The notes under the pieces were generated by a model. That model was not told the DNA's origin. It saw only the letters and a list, made by a program, of their open reading frames with translations, and did not search any database. From Isoptericola sp. BMS4 (lineage in GTDB: Bacteria; Actinomycetota; Actinomycetes; Actinomycetales; Cellulomonadaceae): a DNA stretch of 64,000 bases. Numbering within the stretch: the first letter of the stretch is position 1; each line of letters begins with the position of its first letter. Below, in pieces: positions 15,518 through 24,558 of this stretch. The DNA lies in NCBI RefSeq assembly GCF_011634835.1, contig NZ_SIRP01000001.1, forward strand, positions 186,001 to 250,000, given 5' to 3'. Made by a program: the position numbers and the translations under genes.

Positions 15518-18500
15518 TCAGCGCGAACGGCGCGTGCCGAAGCGGTACAGCAGCCCTCCCCCGATGAGCAGCACGGCCGCCACGACCACGAGCAGGCCGA
15601 TCAGCCCGGCACCCGTCGTCGGCAGGAAGCCGCCGTCGTCAGGACCCGGCGCCGGAGGCGCCGGCGGGGCGGGCGGCTCCGTCGGGAACGTGTTCGTCAC
15701 CGTGACGGTCACCGCGTCGGCGCCCGCCGCCGGCACGACCACCTCACCCGGCTCGCCGCCGTCCACCGCCGTCGAGACGGTCGAGGCGACGGCGCCGCCG
15801 TCGTCAGTCTCGGCGACCACGCACTCCGCGCCGACCGGCAGCCCGTCGTAGGTGACCGTGCCGCCCGCGGCAATCTCGCGGGTCGCGCCGCCCGGCACGT
15901 CGATCGGCTCGCCGGAGAACGTGCACGCCAGGGTCACCTCGAACGGGCCCGTCTCGTACGCGACACCCTCGAACACGACCTCCTTGTCGACCACGACGGC
16001 GCCGACGTCGAACGTGTTGGTGACCGTCACGGTCGCGGGATCCGCGTCGGCCGTCGGCACCACGACCTGCCCCGGTTCGCCGCCGTCCACCGTCGTCGAG
16101 ATCGTGGACGACGTCGCGCCGCCCGCGTCGGTCTCGGTGACGACGCAGTCCGCACCGACCGGCAGGCCCTCGTACACGGCGGGCTCGCCCGGCGCCACCG
16201 TGCGGGTCGCCCCGCCGATGCCCTCGGCCTCCATGTCGATCGGCTCGCCCTGGAAGATGCACTCCGCGGACACCTCGTACGGTCCGGTGCCGTACTGGGC
16301 ACCCTCACCGTCGACGACCTTCTCGACGGTGAACCCGCCCAGGTCGTAGGTGTTGGTGACGTCCACGACGGCCTGCTCGTCCTCGGCGATCGTGACCGTC
16401 CCGGGCTCGACCGTCAGCGACGTGGCGCCGCCGTCGTCGGTCTCCGTCACGACGCACTCCGCGCCGTCCGGCAGCGCGAAGTACGCCGCGGGGAAGCCAG
16501 GCCCGAACTTGCGGGTCGCCCCACCGGGGATCGGGATCTCCTGGCCGTCGAAGGTGCACTCGAGGGTGACCTCGTACGGGATCTCGTCGAGCGAGTCGAC
16601 CGTGTACGGCGGCTCCGGCATGTCGGGCGCGAAGCCCGCACCGTCGCCGTCGACCGTCTTGCGGACCAGCAGCGGGCTGGTCCGGAACGTGTTGGTCGCC
16701 GTGACGGTCACGGTCGCCGGGTCACCGCCGTCATTCGGCGGGACGACGACCTCCGCGGACGTGCCCTCGACGGGCTCGCCGCCCTCGACCGTCATCGTGG
16801 TCTCCGTCGCCCCGAAGTCGTCCGTCTCCGTGACGGTGCACTCGGCGCCGACCGGCAGACCGTCGTAGACCGCCGGGTCGTCCGGCATGAACTGCCGCGT
16901 CGCCCCGCCGGGGATCTCGATCGGCTCACCGTCGGGACCGCCGGGGAACGTGCACTCCACGGTGGCCTCGAACGGCCCCGGCCGGTAGACGACCGACCCG
17001 AGGCCCTCGAGCTCCTTGTCGACTTCGATGGAGCCGACGTCGTAGGTGTTCGTCACTGTGACCGTGACCGGGCCGGTGCCCGTGGCGGGCACGATCACCT
17101 CGCCCGGCTCGCCGCCGTCGACCGCCGTGGAGACCTCCACGTCGGTGGCGCCGAAGTCGTCGGTCTCGGTGACCACGCAGTCGGCCCCGACGGGCAGCCC
17201 GACGTAGATGACGCTGGCGCCCGGTTCGATCGTGCGGGTCGCCCCGCCGGGGATCTCGACGTCGGCACCCTCGAAGGTGCATGCCGCGGAGACCTCGAAC
17301 GGCCCGGTGCCGAAGCCGGCCCCGTCGCCCTCGACGACCTTCTCGACGGTGAACCCGCCGACGTCGTAGGTGTTGGTGACGTCCACCTCGACGGTCGTCT
17401 CGATGCCGTCGTCGCCCCCGACCGTCACGCTCTCGGGCTCGATCGACACCGACGTCGCCTGGTTCGGGTCGCTCTCGGTGACGGCGCACTCGGCGCCGAT
17501 CGGCAGGCCGTCGTAGGTGACGCTCCCGCCGTCGGTGATCTCGCGCGTCGCGCCGCCGGGGATCTCGATGTCGTCGCCGTCGAACGTGCACGCGAGAGTG
17601 ACCTCGTACGGCCCCTGCGCGAACGCGGCGCCGGCGCCGTCCACGGCCTTGTCCACGGTGATCGACCCGGCGTCGAACGTGTTCGTCACGGTGACCTCGC
17701 CGGGGTCCTCACCGACGACCACCTGGCCGGGCTCACCTCCGTCGACGGTCGTGGAGACCGTCGTCGAGGTGGCGCCTCCGTCGCCCGTCTCCGTGACGAC
17801 GCAGTCCGCGCCGACCGGCAGCCCGTCGTACGTGACCGGCTCTCCCGGGGTGAGCTCGCGCACCGCGCCGCCGGGGATGTCGACCGGCTCGTCCTCATAG
17901 GTGCACTCCAGGGTGACCTCGAACGGTCCGGTGCCGAAGTCCGCGGCGTCGCCGGTGACCACCTTGTCGACCACGACGGAGCCGAGGTCGTACGTGTTGG
18001 TCGCGGTGACCTCGGCCGTCTCGTCGGCGCCCACGGTCACCGGGTTGGGGTCGATCACCGTGCTCTGGGCCCCGGAGGTGTCCGTCTCGGTGATGTCGCA
18101 GACGGCGCCCGCCGGGAGGTTCTCGACGGTCGCCTCGAGGGCGTCGTCCGTGAGCGTCACCGTGCCGTCGTACACGGTCCGCGGCTCGCCCGGCCCGTCG
18201 CCGTCGTCGTCCAGCGTGCACTGGATCGCGAACTCGAACGGCCCGTCGCCGAAGGCCTCGCCGCCGTCTCCGGCGATCTCCTTGAGCAGGTGGATCGCGC
18301 CGACGTCGAAGACGTTGGTCAGCCCGATCTCGGTCGCCGCCGTGCCGTCCTCGTCGGGCACGACCACGACGTCGGCGGACGTGCCGTCCGTGGTGACGGG
18401 GTCCTCGCCGGGCTGCGTCACCGTGACGGTGGTCGACGCCGCTCCCCCGGTGCCCGTCTCGGTGACGGCGCACTCGGCGTTCACCGGCAGCCCCGTCAGG

Positions 18501-21500
18501 GTCACCGGCGTGCCGTCGGCGGCGAGCTCCACGACCATCGGGTTCCCGGCGTCGTAGCCGTCGGCGAACACCTCCTCACCGAGGAACGTGCACTCCACGG
18601 TGGCCTCGAACGGGCCGTAGGTGACCGGGTTCCCGTCCTGGTCGACGGCGTTGCTCTCGACGGTCTTGGCCAGCTCCAGGCTGCCGAGGTCGTACTCGTT
18701 GGTGATCTCGATCTGCGCGGGGTCCGTCTCGTCGTCGGGGACGACGACGGTCTCCGGTGTCACCGTGAAGCTCGTCTGACCGTTCACGGACGCGTCCTCG
18801 GTGAGGGTGCACTCCGCGCCGTACGGCAGGTTGGGTACGACGGTCGGCTCGCCGGGCGTCACCGTCACGGTGATGGGGTCGAGCTCGGTCTCCACCCACG
18901 TGCCCACCGCGGAGGTGCACTGCACCTGGACCTCGAACGAGTCGGGCGCGTACTGCTCGGCACCGTCGCCCGTGACGAGCTTGTCGACCTCCAGCGGGCC
19001 CGTCGCCGCCGCCACTCCGACCTTGGTGCCCTCGGTGGACACCATGTTGAACGTCTGGCCGTTCGGCGCGACGCCGACCCCGTTGACGGCGGCTGAGTTC
19101 CAGGCGATGGAACGGTCGCCCGCGTCGGGCGCCTCCGGCGGGGTGGTCGTCGTGCCGTCCAGGGCGATGAACTGCCCCGGCCGGAACGGGGTCTCGATGC
19201 TCATGTCGACGACGGCCTTGATGGCGGTGATCCGCGCGAAGGTCGCGTCGTCGAGGTCGGTGGTGAGCTCCGCCCAGCCCCCCGTCTCCGGGTCGTCGGA
19301 GCACACCGGCTCACCGAGCGGGTCGGCGAGGTCGTCCGCGCAGAAGTCGTCGACCAACGTGTAGTAGAACGTCGTCCGTGCGCTCGGGGGCGCGTTGACA
19401 AGCTCCGGCGGGTTCGCGGGGTCCGGGATCGGCGTCCACTGCGACCCGCGCTCCGACGACGACCGCGGGTCGGACGCCGTGTCCCCTGGCGTAGGCAGCC
19501 GGTCGTAGACGACCACCTTGGTGATCGGCAGGTTGCCGACGTTGTCCACCCGGATCCGCCACGTCTCGTCGTGGCCGGGCTCGATCACCGGCGTGCACGG
19601 GTAGGCGTAGAACCCGGCCGCGTTCGGGGTGCACTCCGTGTCCGGGTCCACACCAGCCTCCGGGGCAGGGAAGACCTCCAGCTGGTCGTCGTCGGTCGCC
19701 TTGACGAACTTGGACTGGGCGAGCGTCGCCGCGGGGATGGGGGTGACGTCGGCGTCGGCCTGGCACTGCCCGGTCTCGTCGTCCAGGCGCTGCGCGCAGT
19801 CGTCCCACGGACGGTCACCGGTCACTCCCACCGTGTTCTCGACGAGGGTGTTGGCCGGCAGCCCCACGCGGAACTGCACCATGACGGTGATCGTGTACGT
19901 CTGGCCCACCTCGAGCACGCTGCCCTCGGGGAACGTGAACTCCAGGCCCGCGAGGTCGCCGGACCGGTCGACGACCACGTCGCCCTCGGTGCCGGCATCC
20001 GTGGTCGGCAACGGGTCACCGTTCGCCGGGTCCGGGGCGGCGCCGGACAGCGCGTAGGAGAACTGCGGGTCGGCGTCCGGGGCGAGCCGCAGCTGCGGCC
20101 CGTCGTCGTCCGTGGGCATCGGGTCGTCGATGACGTCGAGGTCGTAGATCGGCCGGTTCCCGGTGTTCGTCACGGCGATGCTCATGGGGAACGCGGCGCT
20201 CGGCTCCTGCGTGCCCCCGGACGGGACGCCGGCGAAGTCCTTGACGACCTCCACGCCGTTCTCGGTGTGCTGGTAGACGATCGTCCCCGACGCGGCGGCG
20301 TCGCTCGTCACAGGCGTCGGATTCTCCGGGTCGTCCGGGTTGAAGACGAGGTCGGCACCGGTGACCGTCGAGGTCACGTCGTTCGTCGCCACCCCCGGGG
20401 CGTCCTCGCCGGGCGCGGGGTCGTTCTGCGCGAGGTCGCTCGCCACCGGGGTCCCGGGGTCGGAGCGCAGCGTGTCGCGCACCCGCACCTCGAGGTTCAC
20501 CGCCTGGGTCGGGTTGGCCGGGTTCTCCCAGATCGCCCCGTCGGCACGGGTGAAGGTGAATCGCAGGCCGACGACGGCGGCGGGGTCCACGCCGTCGGGC
20601 AGCGCGAACGTGGTGGACGGCGTGCCGTCGGTCCAGGTGCAGCCGGCGAACGTGTCGCTCGCCTCCTCGTAGGTGCCGCCGGTGCAGGCGTCCACCTGCA
20701 CCCGGTCGATCGGCGCCGTCAGCGTGGAGGCGTCGAGGCCGAGCAGGTCGTACTGGTTCCAGAAGCTGCCGTCGACGTCGGTGAGCGTCATCTCGACGGC
20801 CCGCGACGGGCCGGTGGGCTGACCGGTGATGGTCAGCGTCGACGTGGGGTTCGCCTCGGCGTCGGAACCGGGTTCGACGATGGTCGCCGGGTCGAACGAC
20901 TTGGTCTGGTTCATGGAGATCGCCGCGTCCTGGAGCTCCATGTCCGCGCCGTCCCACGCCTCGGGCGTGCTCTCCGTCGTCCCGCCGGGGTCGGAGACCT
21001 GGGCGCCGGCGCTGTTGGGCACGGGTGAGTACGGGTCGACCGTGATCCGCTCCCCGGTGTACCTGTCGAGCTCCCGGAGCCGCAGCGTGAGGTCGAGCAC
21101 ACCCTCGCCCTGTGAGACGACCCGGCCGTTGAACTGCACGTCCACGCCGACCACGTCCGCGAGCTCGGCAGCCGTGAGACTCTCGACCCCCGCCTCGCTC
21201 GTGGGGAAGAGGTTCCCGTCCGCCTCGTGGACGATCACGACCGTCCCGGTCGCACCCTCGGGCGGCGTGATGTCGATGTGGGTCACGTCGAACACGTCGA
21301 ACGGCGACGTCCCCGGGTCCAGCACCGGGTCGATGTCGCCCGGTGACGACGGCTCGGTGATCCGCAGCTGGTCCACGCGGGCCACGGAGTTGTTGGTGGC
21401 AGTGATGACGGCGTGCGTCGACGGGTACGCGGAGTCCGGCGTCCCCTCCGGCGGCACCGACAGCGGTCCCCCGGTCCACTCCTTCGTGATCCCGACGTTG

Positions 21501-24361
21501 ATGGGCTCGTCGATGATGAGCACGTCGTCGTCGGCGGTGTCGGTGCGGATGACCGGCTCGCTGCCGTCCGGCGGGGTGAACGTGGCCGTGCCGCGGGCGG
21601 TGTCGTTCACCAGGCCGGGGTCGCCCGTGTTGTACATCTCGCCCTGCTCGCGGCCGAGCGCCGGGCCGCCGCTGCGGCGGTCGTCGCGGAGCCGGAACGT
21701 CAGGTCGACGTGCCGTCCGGCCGACTGCGTGGACCGGGCCACGCCCTCGCCCGCGGCGGGCTCGGTCGGATCGGCCGGGAACTCGGCGCGCGACGGCGAC
21801 TCGGTGTAGGTCAGGCGCACCGACGTCGCGCCCTCCTGCTCGTCGGCCGTCAGCGTGTACCCGGGGAACGCCCCGTCGCAAGGGCAGGGATCGCCCGAGG
21901 CCTCGACCCAGGCGCCGTCGATGTACAGCTCGACGCTCTCGATCTGGTCGTACTGCAGCAGCGGGTCGTCGACCGCGACCTCGACGAGGTCGAACGCGTC
22001 GTAGTACGAGTCCGCGATCGCCGGGTCGTCGGCGGCGACGGGGTCCGCGACGTCGCTGATCACCATCGGGTCCACGTTCTCGAAACCATTGGTGGACCAG
22101 GTGATCTGCGCGGTGATCTCGTCCTGCGTGCGGGCACGCACGGTGTACGGGGTGCCGGACTGGCCGTCGGGCGCGAGGAACTCCTTGGCGATGAAGTTGA
22201 GGTCGCCCGGGTTCGTCGGCACGGGGAACGGGTCGACGGTGGCGCACCCCTCGGCCGGGTCGGTCGGGGCGACCGACCCGCTCGACGCGCTCGACGCGCC
22301 GCAGTTCTCGATCGGGTCGTCGGCGTCCTCCGGGCCGGTGTACGCGGCGACGAAGTTCGGGGACACGCTCGTGCCCGGCGGGATCCCGCTGCCCGACGTG
22401 TCGTCGTAGACGAACTGGACCCCCTCGGCGCCGTCCGGCAGCGAGCAGTTGACCGTCGCCGCGCCCTGGACTGGGCTGCCGCAGTCGGGAGCCTCCACCC
22501 ACTCCGAGCCGTCCCAGTAGTTGATCGTCAGCGCGGTGCCCGCCGGCACCTCGGTGGACCGCACCGACGAGGCGGTGAAGCTGTCCCAGAACGCCCCCGG
22601 GTCGCTCGGGTCCGTCGGGTCCTGGACCACGAGCTGGTCCGCGTTGGTGGTGGACCCCTCCTCGCCGAACGGCAGCAGCTCCGTCGGGAGGCCGACGACG
22701 ACGGTCTGGCCCGGGAGCGCCGGGATCTCCGACGGCGAGATCGACTTGGTGGTGTCCGTCGCGAGCCGGTCGGTGAGCGTCTCGAGCGTGTCCTCCGCGG
22801 TACCCGACGCGTTCGGGATGTCCGCCGTGATCTCGTTCGGGTGCAGGACGTCGTCCTCGTCCTGGTCGGGGTCGGTGCCCGCCTGGAACGGCAGCGACGC
22901 CTCGGCACCGGTGGCGATGTCGCCGGTGAACGTGACGGTGAACCCGACGACGTCGCACCCGCCCGGCGGGTCGGGCAGGGTGTCCGGCGCCTCGGCGGCG
23001 ACCTCGGGCGTCGAGCCGTCCGCGCAGGTGTACGTGACGCTCGCGGCATCGGCGCCCGCCGGCCACTGGACCACGCCGGGGTCGCCGGCGGTGCCCCAGC
23101 CGGTGAACGTCAAGGGGTCGTCGCCCTCGAACGGGCTGTCCGTGCCCGGCGACGGCTCCGTGATCGACAGGCTGGTGGTCGGGTCGCCGTCGTTGGTGGC
23201 ACCGATGGTGACCGTCGTCGGGGATCCCGCGCTCACCATGTCCGGGTCGAACGACTTGCTGGCCGTCACCGCGTTGTTCGGCGGCGTGATGACGTAGGTG
23301 TCGTCGGCCGTGGTCGGGTCGGACGGGTCGGCGTCCGCGTGAGTGACGTACGACGAGGTCTCGTTGGCCACCGTGGTCACCTCGGTGAGCTCCGTGACCG
23401 CGTCGGTCTGCTCGACCTCGACGGGGATCGAGGCCGACGCGCCGCTCTCGATGGCGCCGCTGAACTCGACCGTGAAGCCCTCGACCTCGCAGCCGCCTGG
23501 CGGCCCGGGCAGCGTGTCGGCGTCGGTCGAGGTGATCGTCGGCGTCGAGCCGTCCGCGCAGGTGAACGTCACGTCCGCCTGGGTGGCGCCGGCCGGCCAC
23601 GACACGTCGCCCCAGCCCGTGAAGCCGAGATAGGTGAACGGGTTCGGGTCCGTGCCCTCGGTGGGCTCGGTGATCACCATGGTGTCCACGGGGTCGTTGG
23701 ACGTGTTGGTGCTGCCGATCGTCATCGTCGCGGGCGTGCCCGGGCTCGCGATCGCACCCTCGGGGTCGATGGTCTTGGTCGTCTGCGAGTCGAGGACCAG
23801 CGGGACGACGATGTCGATGTCGTCCGACGTCGACGCCTCGGCGGCGTTGTCCGAGACGACGGTCGCGGTGTTGGTGTAGGTGGTGCCGTCGTCGCTGTAC
23901 GGGGCGTCCTCGGGCACCTGGGCGGTGATGAGGACCTGCGCCTGCTGCCCGTTGTTCAGGTTGTCCGCGGTGAACGTGACGGTGTCGGTGTCCGTGTTCG
24001 CGTCCACGGCGGGGTTCTGCGTCCCGGCGCCGGTGCTCTGGATCACGGCGCTGACGAGCTCGAGCTCGTCGGGGAGGGGGTCCGTCATCGTCACGGGCGC
24101 GCACGGGTCGGCGTTCGGGTCCGAGCAGGAGACCGTGACGACCCACTGCACGTTCTGACCCGGCTGGTAGGGGCCGGAGCTGATCTCCGCCTTCTGGATC
24201 TGCCAGTCGGCCGCCGAGGCCGTCGTCGCCGGCACCATGACCATCGGCAGCGCGAGCGCGGCCGCGCCCAGCACCGACCACGCCCGCCGGAAGCGTCCCG
24301 GCCCGCGGTGCCGGCCGCCCCCTCGGGTGCCCCGGCGCGCTGACCTGCGACCTTCCACCAT
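15518..24361 (-). CDS. Giant LPXTG-anchored surface protein with ten DUF5979 repeats
   Basis: A 2,947-residue secreted protein. A signal peptide ends near Ala50 (ATTASA-AD). Residues about 50-1780 hold large Thr/Asp/Pro-rich beta modules of the DUF11/adhesin kind (repeated VTASKSFDP, TITEP, FTGWG, CADGSTP segments). Residues about 1790-2890 are ten tandem DUF5979 domains of about 105 residues, each with V-x-K near its start, two cysteines, a central TET/TES and VTNT[FY] at its end. A Pro-rich linker leads to LPTTG, a membrane helix and a basic tail, the sortase signal. The Lys/Glu/Asn positions resemble CnaB-type isopeptide domains. A surface adhesin or stalk is likely. No sortase gene is in the window. 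Confidence 0.88.
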   Translation of the reverse strand: MVEGRRSARRGTRGGGRHRGPGRFRRAWSVLGAAALALPMVMVPATTASAADWQIQKAEISSGPYQPGQNVQWVVTVSCSDPNADPCAPVTMTDPLPDELELVSAVIQSTGAGTQNPAVDANTDTDTVTFTADNLNNGQQAQVLITAQVPEDAPYSDDGTTYTNTATVVSDNAAEASTSDDIDIVVPLVLDSQTTKTIDPEGAIASPGTPATMTIGSTNTSNDPVDTMVITEPTEGTDPNPFTYLGFTGWGDVSWPAGATQADVTFTCADGSTPTITSTDADTLPGPPGGCEVEGFTVEFSGAIESGASASIPVEVEQTDAVTELTEVTTVANETSSYVTHADADPSDPTTADDTYVITPPNNAVTASKSFDPDMVSAGSPTTVTIGATNDGDPTTSLSITEPSPGTDSPFEGDDPLTFTGWGTAGDPGVVQWPAGADAASVTYTCADGSTPEVAAEAPDTLPDPPGGCDVVGFTVTFTGDIATGAEASLPFQAGTDPDQDEDDVLHPNEITADIPNASGTAEDTLETLTDRLATDTTKSISPSEIPALPGQTVVVGLPTELLPFGEEGSTTNADQLVVQDPTDPSDPGAFWDSFTASSVRSTEVPAGTALTINYWDGSEWVEAPDCGSPVQGAATVNCSLPDGAEGVQFVYDDTSGSGIPPGTSVSPNFVAAYTGPEDADDPIENCGASSASSGSVAPTDPAEGCATVDPFPVPTNPGDLNFIAKEFLAPDGQSGTPYTVRARTQDEITAQITWSTNGFENVDPMVISDVADPVAADDPAIADSYYDAFDLVEVAVDDPLLQYDQIESVELYIDGAWVEASGDPCPCDGAFPGYTLTADEQEGATSVRLTYTESPSRAEFPADPTEPAAGEGVARSTQSAGRHVDLTFRLRDDRRSGGPALGREQGEMYNTGDPGLVNDTARGTATFTPPDGSEPVIRTDTADDDVLIIDEPINVGITKEWTGGPLSVPPEGTPDSAYPSTHAVITATNNSVARVDQLRITEPSSPGDIDPVLDPGTSPFDVFDVTHIDITPPEGATGTVVIVHEADGNLFPTSEAGVESLTAAELADVVGVDVQFNGRVVSQGEGVLDLTLRLRELDRYTGERITVDPYSPVPNSAGAQVSDPGGTTESTPEAWDGADMELQDAAISMNQTKSFDPATIVEPGSDAEANPTSTLTITGQPTGPSRAVEMTLTDVDGSFWNQYDLLGLDASTLTAPIDRVQVDACTGGTYEEASDTFAGCTWTDGTPSTTFALPDGVDPAAVVGLRFTFTRADGAIWENPANPTQAVNLEVRVRDTLRSDPGTPVASDLAQNDPAPGEDAPGVATNDVTSTVTGADLVFNPDDPENPTPVTSDAAASGTIVYQHTENGVEVVKDFAGVPSGGTQEPSAAFPMSIAVTNTGNRPIYDLDVIDDPMPTDDDGPQLRLAPDADPQFSYALSGAAPDPANGDPLPTTDAGTEGDVVVDRSGDLAGLEFTFPEGSVLEVGQTYTITVMVQFRVGLPANTLVENTVGVTGDRPWDDCAQRLDDETGQCQADADVTPIPAATLAQSKFVKATDDDQLEVFPAPEAGVDPDTECTPNAAGFYAYPCTPVIEPGHDETWRIRVDNVGNLPITKVVVYDRLPTPGDTASDPRSSSERGSQWTPIPDPANPPELVNAPPSARTTFYYTLVDDFCADDLADPLGEPVCSDDPETGGWAELTTDLDDATFARITAIKAVVDMSIETPFRPGQFIALDGTTTTPPEAPDAGDRSIAWNSAAVNGVGVAPNGQTFNMVSTEGTKVGVAAATGPLEVDKLVTGDGAEQYAPDSFEVQVQCTSAVGTWVETELDPITVTVTPGEPTVVPNLPYGAECTLTEDASVNGQTSFTVTPETVVVPDDETDPAQIEITNEYDLGSLELAKTVESNAVDQDGNPVTYGPFEATVECTFLGEEVFADGYDAGNPMVVELAADGTPVTLTGLPVNAECAVTETGTGGAASTTVTVTQPGEDPVTTDGTSADVVVVPDEDGTAATEIGLTNVFDVGAIHLLKEIAGDGGEAFGDGPFEFAIQCTLDDDGDGPGEPRTVYDGTVTLTDDALEATVENLPAGAVCDITETDTSGAQSTVIDPNPVTVGADETAEVTATNTYDLGSVVVDKVVTGDAADFGTGPFEVTLECTYEDEPVDIPGGAVRELTPGEPVTYDGLPVGADCVVTETGDGGATSTTVSTTVDGGEPGQVVVGEDPGEVTVTNTFDAGSITVDKAVDGAGAAFAQGPYEVTLACTFDGDDIEIPGGATREITDGGSVTYDGLPIGAECAVTESDPNQATSVSIEPESVTVGGDDGIETTVEVDVTNTYDVGGFTVEKVVEGDGAGFGTGPFEVSAACTFEGADVEIPGGATRTIEPGASVIYVGLPVGADCVVTETDDFGATDVEVSTAVDGGEPGEVIVPATGTGPVTVTVTNTYDVGSIEVDKELEGLGSVVYRPGPFEATVECTFPGGPDGEPIEIPGGATRQFMPDDPAVYDGLPVGAECTVTETDDFGATETTMTVEGGEPVEGTSAEVVVPPNDGGDPATVTVTATNTFRTSPLLVRKTVDGDGAGFAPDMPEPPYTVDSLDEIPYEVTLECTFDGQEIPIPGGATRKFGPGFPAAYFALPDGAECVVTETDDGGATSLTVEPGTVTIAEDEQAVVDVTNTYDLGGFTVEKVVDGEGAQYGTGPYEVSAECIFQGEPIDMEAEGIGGATRTVAPGEPAVYEGLPVGADCVVTETDAGGATSSTISTTVDGGEPGQVVVPTADADPATVTVTNTFDVGAVVVDKEVVFEGVAYETGPFEVTLACTFSGEPIDVPGGATREIAAGGTVTYDGLPVGAECVVAETDDGGAVASTVSTAVDGGEPGEVVVPAAGADAVTVTVTNTFPTEPPAPPAPPAPGPDDGGFLPTTGAGLIGLLVVVAAVLLIGGGLLYRFGTRRSR
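15690..18995 (-). repeat. Ten tandem DUF5979-coding repeats (about 310-370 bp each)
   Basis: The 3' third of the giant gene encodes ten homologous domains in a row. Copies share long, nearly identical DNA stretches, for example those coding for GLPVGA[DE]C and for VDGGEPG[QE]V. Repeats 6 and 9 both open with GFTVEKVV and repeats 4, 6, 9 and 10 share the T.VDGGEPG segment, which points to past duplication or exchange between copies. Confidence 0.8.
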
Positions 24362-24558
24362 CAGTGCCCCTCCCCCACGTCAGTGCGACGATCTGCGCGC
24401 CCCGTCGCGCGCGGACATCCCCTCCGAACGTGCCAGACATCTCCGTACTTGGCGCGCCGAGGCGGCGATCGTCACGAGTCGGACGGACCGGTCGCGGGGC
24501 GACTCCCGGTGCGGCAGTGTGCGTGGTGCCCGGCCGCGACGACGAAGGGACCGCACGA

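Noticed and set aside
15086-19096. A 1,336-codon plus-strand open frame opposite the giant surface protein
   Set aside because: It is Arg/Asp/Gly/His-rich low-complexity sequence, the usual mirror of a high-GC gene with strong third-position bias; the minus strand has a signal peptide, ten homologous domains and LPTTG.
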